Assembly: GCA_021298935.1 (NCBI GenBank)
Contig: JAJTHR010000324.1
Coordinates: 1-17,516 of the forward strand
Direction: 5' to 3'
DNA: 17,516 nt
Source of the DNA: Parachlamydia sp.
GTDB taxonomy: Bacteria > Chlamydiota > Chlamydiia > Chlamydiales > Parachlamydiaceae
The notes beneath the pieces were generated by a model. The model did not search any database, had not been told where the DNA came from, and was given only the letters and a program-made list of their open reading frames with translations. Every line of letters starts with the position of its first letter. Within the stretch, counting starts at the first letter, position 1. This document shows, one piece after another, positions 13,598 to 17,516 of the stretch. A program made the position numbers and the translations under genes.

Positions 13598-16012
13598 ATG
13601 TCCAAGAAAAAAAAATTAAAACAAACTGAAACCGCACCAGCGATCCCTTTGACGACTCAGGAAACACGCGGCTTCCTTTTATTCGCTTTTTCCATTTTAT
13701 TACTCCTCAGCCTCTTAAGTTTTGCCATTGCACCGGATGCCAAAAACTTACTTGGAGTCATGGGAGACAAGCTGGGGTGGCTGCTGCACGCTTTTTTCGG
13801 CCTGCCCAGCTACTTATTAACCTTGTACATCGGTTGGATGGGATGGCGTCTGCTCTTCAGTAAACCTTTGCGGTTTTTATGGCTTAAGCATATTTATGTC
13901 GCCATCAGCCTGAGCTCAATGAGCATGCTTCTAAGCCTGATTGAAAGCGACTTCCCCACTGCTGCCTCTACTCTCGGAAGAGCTTTCTATCCAGGCCTCT
14001 TTGCCAAAAAAATGCACTATCATTTGGGTGGAGCCCCCTTTTTTTTTATTTACCACGATCTCCCCTTCCTAAATTTTAATCACATTTTTAACACACTCGG
14101 TGTCGCTTTAATTTTTTCCAGCACCCTGATCGCAAGCCTTCTCTTCCTCTTTAAAATACGTCTGATTCATGTGTGCCAATTCATCGTAGAAAAATTCAAA
14201 AAAGAAATGGGGGCAAAAAGGGATTCGAAAGCACAACAGGAGCCCAAAAAAGACAAGTCCGTCGTCGAGGAAGCAGACAGCGATTTCTTACGATTTGTTA
14301 AACTGCGCATCCCTTCCGCACACTTTCAGGAAGATTCGACCAAAAATTCCCCCTCTAACGATATGCTGGGTATCCAACCTGAGAAAAACCTGAAAGTACG
14401 CCCTTCCCTTTCAAGAAAAGAGGAGGAGGAGAGCGAGCCTCAAATCGCGGAAGTGAGCTTGCCAGATGAGGGAAAGGAAGCTTTTAAGCGGCCTTCCGTA
14501 GAGCCTTCCAAACGGGACGCCGCTCTCGCAGCGCAAAGCGTCTACAACGGAGATTTTACGCAGTATAGCCTCCCCTCCTTAAATCTTCTGACAAATGGCA
14601 AAAAAGTGGATCAGTCTTCTTTAAAGAAAGATCTAAAAAAGCAGGCGGAAGTTCTTGAAGAAACGCTTTTAAGCTTTGGCATCGAAGCTAAAGTCGGACA
14701 AATTAATTGCGGCCCCACGATCACCTCTTTTGAAGTGCATCCGGCCATTGGCGTAAAAGTTCAAAAAATCAAAACGCTCGATAATGACATTGCCCTGAAT
14801 ATGGAAGCAAGATCCATACGCATTATCGCTCCCATTCCCGGCAAAGCGGCTGTCGGAATTGAAGTTCCTAATTCTCATCCCCAAGAGGTAAGCTTTAAAG
14901 ACATGCTCCAGGCTTACCAGCAAGGATCTAAAAAATTCCATATTCCCATTTTGCTCGGAAAAGCAGTCAACGGGGACTATGTCATGAGCGACCTTGCAAA
15001 AATGCCCCATTGCATTATTGCAGGAGCGACCGGTTCTGGTAAATCGGTTTGCATTAATACGATCGTCATGTCGATCGTTTTAAACGCCAAGCCCGACCAA
15101 ATCAAACTGATCATGGTTGATCCTAAAAAAGTAGAATTGACCCCCTACACTCGCCTGCCCCACATGCTAGCTCCGGTCATCACAGAATCGCATGGGGCTG
15201 CAGCAGCCCTTGGCTGGCTTGTCAAAGAAATGGAAACGCGCTACGAGATTTTAAAGTTAGTCGGTGTTCGCAATATTGAAGCATTTAACACAAGGGCGCC
15301 AAATAAAGAGTTGGAAGACGCACTTGACCAGGACATCCCTGCCCACATGCCCTATATTGTGGGAATTATAGATGAGCTTGCCGATTTAATGATGGTGGCA
15401 AGCCAGGACATTGAAACCCCGATTGCCCGCATTGCCCAAATGGCGCGCGCTGTCGGAATTCACCTCATATTAGCCACCCAGCGCCCCTCCCGCGAAGTCA
15501 TTACCGGACTAATTAAAGCCAACTTCCCCACGCGCATTGCTTTCAAGGTCGCGAGCCGGGTCAATAGTCAAATTATTTTAGACGAAACGGGCGCCGAAAC
15601 GCTGCTGGGCAATGGCGACATGCTCTTTCTCCCGCCCGGTTCATCCCATCTTCTTCGGGCTCAAGGGGCTTTTGTACGCGATGAAGATATTTTGGCTGTT
15701 GTCAAGCACATCTGCGAACAGTCACCCCCCAATTATGTCATTCAATCCTTCGACCGGTATCAACCTCTGGAAATTTCTGAGAATTCAGGTAGAGGCGGAG
15801 CCGAACTGGATCCCATGTACGAACAGGCAAAAGAGATGATATTTAGCACGGGCAATGCTTCTACGACATTTTTACAAAGAAAACTTAAAGTGGGGTATGC
15901 GCGGGCAGCCAGTTTGATGGACCAACTTGAACTACATGGGGTCGTGGGACCGGCCGAGGGAGCACGGCCAAGAAAAATTTATGGGTTAAAGGATGGCGGG
16001 GAAGACGAATGA
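13598..16012 (+). CDS. ftsK: DNA translocase FtsK/SpoIIIE
   Basis: A septal DNA pump that segregates chromosomes at division. Four hydrophobic membrane segments occupy about residues 25-200, followed by a charged, low-complexity linker (about 205-310). The motor comes next, with Walker A G-A-T-G-S-G-K-S near 475, Walker B I-I-D-E-L-A-D-L-M near 588, L-A-T-Q-R-P-S near 625, and a C-terminal winged-helix gamma domain (about 740-800) ending R-P-R-K-I-Y. The length (804 aa) is in the compact FtsK/SpoIIIE range. It starts one base after uppP and its stop abuts the stop of the convergent small gene with no gap; no terminator is visible there. ftsK next to a yycJ-type gene matches the Chlamydia order. 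Confidence 0.95.
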   Translation: MSKKKKLKQTETAPAIPLTTQETRGFLLFAFSILLLLSLLSFAIAPDAKNLLGVMGDKLGWLLHAFFGLPSYLLTLYIGWMGWRLLFSKPLRFLWLKHIYVAISLSSMSMLLSLIESDFPTAASTLGRAFYPGLFAKKMHYHLGGAPFFFIYHDLPFLNFNHIFNTLGVALIFSSTLIASLLFLFKIRLIHVCQFIVEKFKKEMGAKRDSKAQQEPKKDKSVVEEADSDFLRFVKLRIPSAHFQEDSTKNSPSNDMLGIQPEKNLKVRPSLSRKEEEESEPQIAEVSLPDEGKEAFKRPSVEPSKRDAALAAQSVYNGDFTQYSLPSLNLLTNGKKVDQSSLKKDLKKQAEVLEETLLSFGIEAKVGQINCGPTITSFEVHPAIGVKVQKIKTLDNDIALNMEARSIRIIAPIPGKAAVGIEVPNSHPQEVSFKDMLQAYQQGSKKFHIPILLGKAVNGDYVMSDLAKMPHCIIAGATGSGKSVCINTIVMSIVLNAKPDQIKLIMVDPKKVELTPYTRLPHMLAPVITESHGAAAALGWLVKEMETRYEILKLVGVRNIEAFNTRAPNKELEDALDQDIPAHMPYIVGIIDELADLMMVASQDIETPIARIAQMARAVGIHLILATQRPSREVITGLIKANFPTRIAFKVASRVNSQIILDETGAETLLGNGDMLFLPPGSSHLLRAQGAFVRDEDILAVVKHICEQSPPNYVIQSFDRYQPLEISENSGRGGAELDPMYEQAKEMIFSTGNASTTFLQRKLKVGYARAASLMDQLELHGVVGPAEGARPRKIYGLKDGGEDE

Positions 16013-16351
16013 TTAATCGATATCTTCCTTAGGTGCGCGCAGTTCAAATTGAATAAGGCCATGGCTTGCATTCAGGTTGGCAATGAATTCACGATTCAAT
16101 TGCTGAAAAACACTTAATTGATCATGCAGATTCTTTTTAGCATCAGGCTCGATCTCTGATGCATAGTTCTCATTTATAACAGCATCTGTCCTTTCGATTT
16201 TATCCAAAAGTTTTTCCTGTTTTTTCTGCAAGGGGGCGAGCTCTTCTTCTGAGACAACTTGACGCGAAAGGTCGCGTAATTCTTCGGCAGTTTTAATCAA
16301 CTCACTTAAAAGAGAGTTCAGTTGTTCTTGTAATTCTTGCAAGGTTTCCAT
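16013..16351 (-). CDS. Small coiled-coil hypothetical protein, 112 aa
   Basis: I do not recognise a family. The sequence is almost entirely a charged, heptad-like coiled coil (Leu, Glu, Lys and Gln rich, with L-Q-E-L-Q-E-Q-L-N-S-L-L near the N-terminus), with a short non-helical tail F-E-L-R-A-P-K-E-D-I-D. It has a strong GAGAGG ribosome-binding site five bases before the ATG and its own candidate promoter, so it is likely a real gene. It is convergent with ftsK (stops touching) and divergent from yycJ. A structural or chaperone-like role is possible, but I have no evidence for it. Confidence 0.75.
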   Translation of the reverse strand: METLQELQEQLNSLLSELIKTAEELRDLSRQVVSEEELAPLQKKQEKLLDKIERTDAVINENYASEIEPDAKKNLHDQLSVFQQLNREFIANLNASHGLIQFELRAPKEDID

Positions 16352-16376
16352 TTTACCTCTCTTTCAATTCATTTCG

Positions 16377-16405
16377 TATATAGTCTCTGTTTTAATTTTG
16401 CGCAA
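16377..16405 (-). promoter_or_regulatory. Candidate promoter of the small coiled-coil gene
   Basis: On the minus strand, TTGCGC (16405-16400), exactly 17 bases and TATATA (16382-16377) predict a start near 16370, about 19 bases before the ATG at 16351. The −35 lies nine bases from the 83-bp inverted repeat. Confidence 0.45.
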
Positions 16406-16413
16406 GTAGCCAA

Positions 16414-16496
16414 ACGAGTATCCAACCATGAAAATTTTTTGCCTTTGGGTTTTGACACAGCCGAAAAACTAAAAATTTTCATGGTTGGGTACTCGT
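16414..16496. repeat. 83-bp inverted-repeat element in a divergent promoter region
   Basis: The arms are 16414-16439 and 16471-16496, each 26 bases, reading ACGAGTA(T/C)CCAACCATG then AAAATTTTT. They match at 25 of 26 positions, and the one difference would be a G·U pair in RNA. The 31-base spacer holds a perfect −35-like TTGACA (16452-16457) but no good −10. No target duplication is obvious. The ends differ from the 160-bp element, so it is a separate family or a local regulatory hairpin. Confidence 0.75.
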
Positions 16497-16563
16497 GAAT
16501 TATCTTCTAATCAATGCTGAAATCTGTTAAAAAAGCATGCAAATTAGCGGATGTTTGCATGCA

Positions 16564-17337
16564 ATGAAAGGTTTTTGTCCCCTCGCCTCCGGCTCCAAAG
16601 GCAATTGTATTTACGTGGGAACCGAGCAAACAAAAATTTTAGTCGATGCAGGATTAAGCGGCAAAGCCATCCGTTCAAAACTTGCCGAAATTAATGTGGA
16701 TATCAGTGAAATTGATGCCATTTTGATTACACACGAGCATACCGACCATATTCAAGGGTTAAAAACCCTCGCCTGCAAATTGGGCATTCCCGTCTTTGCC
16801 AACCATGAGACGGCAAAAGGAATCGTCAATGCGCTGCATAGCTGCCCAAAATTTAAAATTTTCACAACTGGTGAATCGTTTGAATTAGGCGATTTGGAAG
16901 TCCATCCGTTTAGCATTCAACATGATACGCTCGATCCGGTGGCTTTTACTATTCGCACAAGCGGAATGAAACTTGGTTTCTGCACGGACCTTGGTTTTGC
17001 GACATCCCTCGTGCAAGCCAAGCTGCAGGAATGCGATTATCTTTATCTCGAAGCGAATCACCAGCCCTCCATGGTACATGCCTCCCCTCGCCCGATGATC
17101 TACAAGCAAAGGGTCTTAAGCCGCAGCGGCCATCTTTCCAATGAAGGATGTGGAAATCTATTGGCGCAAATTTTTTGCCCGCAATTGAAACATGTTTATT
17201 TGGCCCATCTTTCCAGTGAATGCAACACGCCAGAGACGGCCTTAGGGGTCGTCAAAGAAATCTTAAAGGCGCACCAGATTGAACTCGACATCTGTGTGGC
17301 GCCCCAAGATAAGATAAGCAAACCTGTCCACTTTTAA
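16564..17337 (+). CDS. yycJ: YycJ/WalJ-type metallo-beta-lactamase-fold hydrolase
   Basis: An MBL-fold enzyme of the YycJ group, related to WalJ of Firmicutes, which affects coordination of replication and division. Numbering from 16564: F-C-P-L-A-S-G-S-K-G-N-C at the N-terminus, the metal-binding H-E-H-T-D-H at 57-62, the G-F-C-T-D-L-G motif with the bridging Asp, and a late H-L-S-S-E-C-N-T-P motif typical of the family. Length is 257 aa. The ATG at 16564 puts the N-terminus in family register; an upstream ATG at 16537 would add nine residues, and neither has a clear ribosome-binding site. It lies close to ftsK, as in Chlamydia. Confidence 0.9.
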   Translation: MKGFCPLASGSKGNCIYVGTEQTKILVDAGLSGKAIRSKLAEINVDISEIDAILITHEHTDHIQGLKTLACKLGIPVFANHETAKGIVNALHSCPKFKIFTTGESFELGDLEVHPFSIQHDTLDPVAFTIRTSGMKLGFCTDLGFATSLVQAKLQECDYLYLEANHQPSMVHASPRPMIYKQRVLSRSGHLSNEGCGNLLAQIFCPQLKHVYLAHLSSECNTPETALGVVKEILKAHQIELDICVAPQDKISKPVHF

Positions 17338-17346
17338 AAGTCTCAA

Positions 17347-17366
17347 AGTGGGTGCTAACACCCACT
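17347..17366 (+). terminator. Perfect hairpin after yycJ
   Basis: AGTGGGTG/CACCCACT forms an 8-bp perfect stem with a CTAA loop, ten bases after the yycJ stop. No T tract follows, so it is either a weak intrinsic terminator or an mRNA 3'-end stabiliser. Confidence 0.5.
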
Positions 17367-17379
17367 AATGCCCTCATTA

Positions 17380-17516
17380 TACCATTTCCCAAAAATAAAA
17401 CCATAAAGTTGATTTGTCAGCGCTTCAGATTTAAAAGATCTTTTCGAAGTTGATATCTTTGAATATCAACAAGGAGAGATCTTTTAAAGATGAAGGTGAT
17501 CACAAGTCAAATTTAT
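17380..17516. repeat. 160-bp nested palindromic MITE-like element, copy 2 (cut by window end)
   Basis: Identical to bases 5094-5230 except at two positions (17413 C to T, 17473 A to G), with no gaps. It is preceded by TTA (17377-17379) like copy 1. The right outer arm continues beyond the window. It is downstream of yycJ, again a 3'-flanking location. Confidence 0.85.

Noticed and set aside
14669..15010. Minus-strand ORF of 113 residues opposite ftsK
   Set aside because: It lies opposite the conserved FtsK motor region and has no supporting signals.
16885..17109. Minus-strand ORF of 74 residues opposite yycJ
   Set aside because: Shadow of a conserved metallo-hydrolase coding region.

Overview
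The window looks like the chromosome of an environmental (amoeba-associated, Parachlamydia-like) member of the Chlamydiae. The main evidence is a CADD-type protein of the chlamydial self-sacrificing pABA-synthase family with all its key residues. Gene order supports this: dnaX–ybaB next to ptsI–ptsH and a comEC/rec2 gene, and ftsK next to a YycJ-type metallo-hydrolase. From memory, both groupings also occur in Chlamydia trachomatis (the CT334–CT339 and CT738–CT739 regions). Base composition is moderately AT-rich. Several mobile or repeat elements are present, which fits an environmental chlamydia better than a reduced Chlamydiaceae genome.

Layout. Positions 1-134 are the 3' end of an IS5-type insertion sequence, which has cut into a small minus-strand gene (114-305). 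Upstream of that gene on the minus strand are an unrecognised 449-residue protein and rmuC. rmuC diverges from the plus-strand pair dnaX–ybaB (recombination and replication). Between the convergent ybaB and ptsI lies a 283-bp gap almost filled by two palindromic repeats. A minus-strand operon then runs from a SUKH/SMI1-like gene (9042) through hprK and ptsH to ptsI. Its genes overlap or abut, and together they form a regulatory phosphotransfer system (EI, HPr, HPr kinase). hprK is frameshifted at a run of eight G. comEC diverges from this operon, and tRNA-His and the CADD gene follow on the plus strand. A probably acquired AAA+ ATPase/DUF4143 gene comes next, with its own palindromic operator pair and a leaderless-looking promoter. 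uppP and ftsK then form a tight pair for envelope synthesis and division. A small coiled-coil gene (minus strand) and yycJ (plus strand) diverge around an 83-bp hairpin element. The window ends inside a second copy of the 160-bp palindromic repeat.

The most unusual content is the repeat landscape. A nested-palindrome MITE-like element occurs twice, 12.3 kb apart. Its ends resemble those of the IS at the left edge and share the same TTA flank, and the only two differences between the copies preserve or improve base pairing. Three further, unrelated inverted-repeat structures lie at 4995-5091, 11539-11587 and 16414-16496. Second in interest is hprK, which carries a homopolymer frameshift and also appears to have Asn in place of a conserved active-site His.
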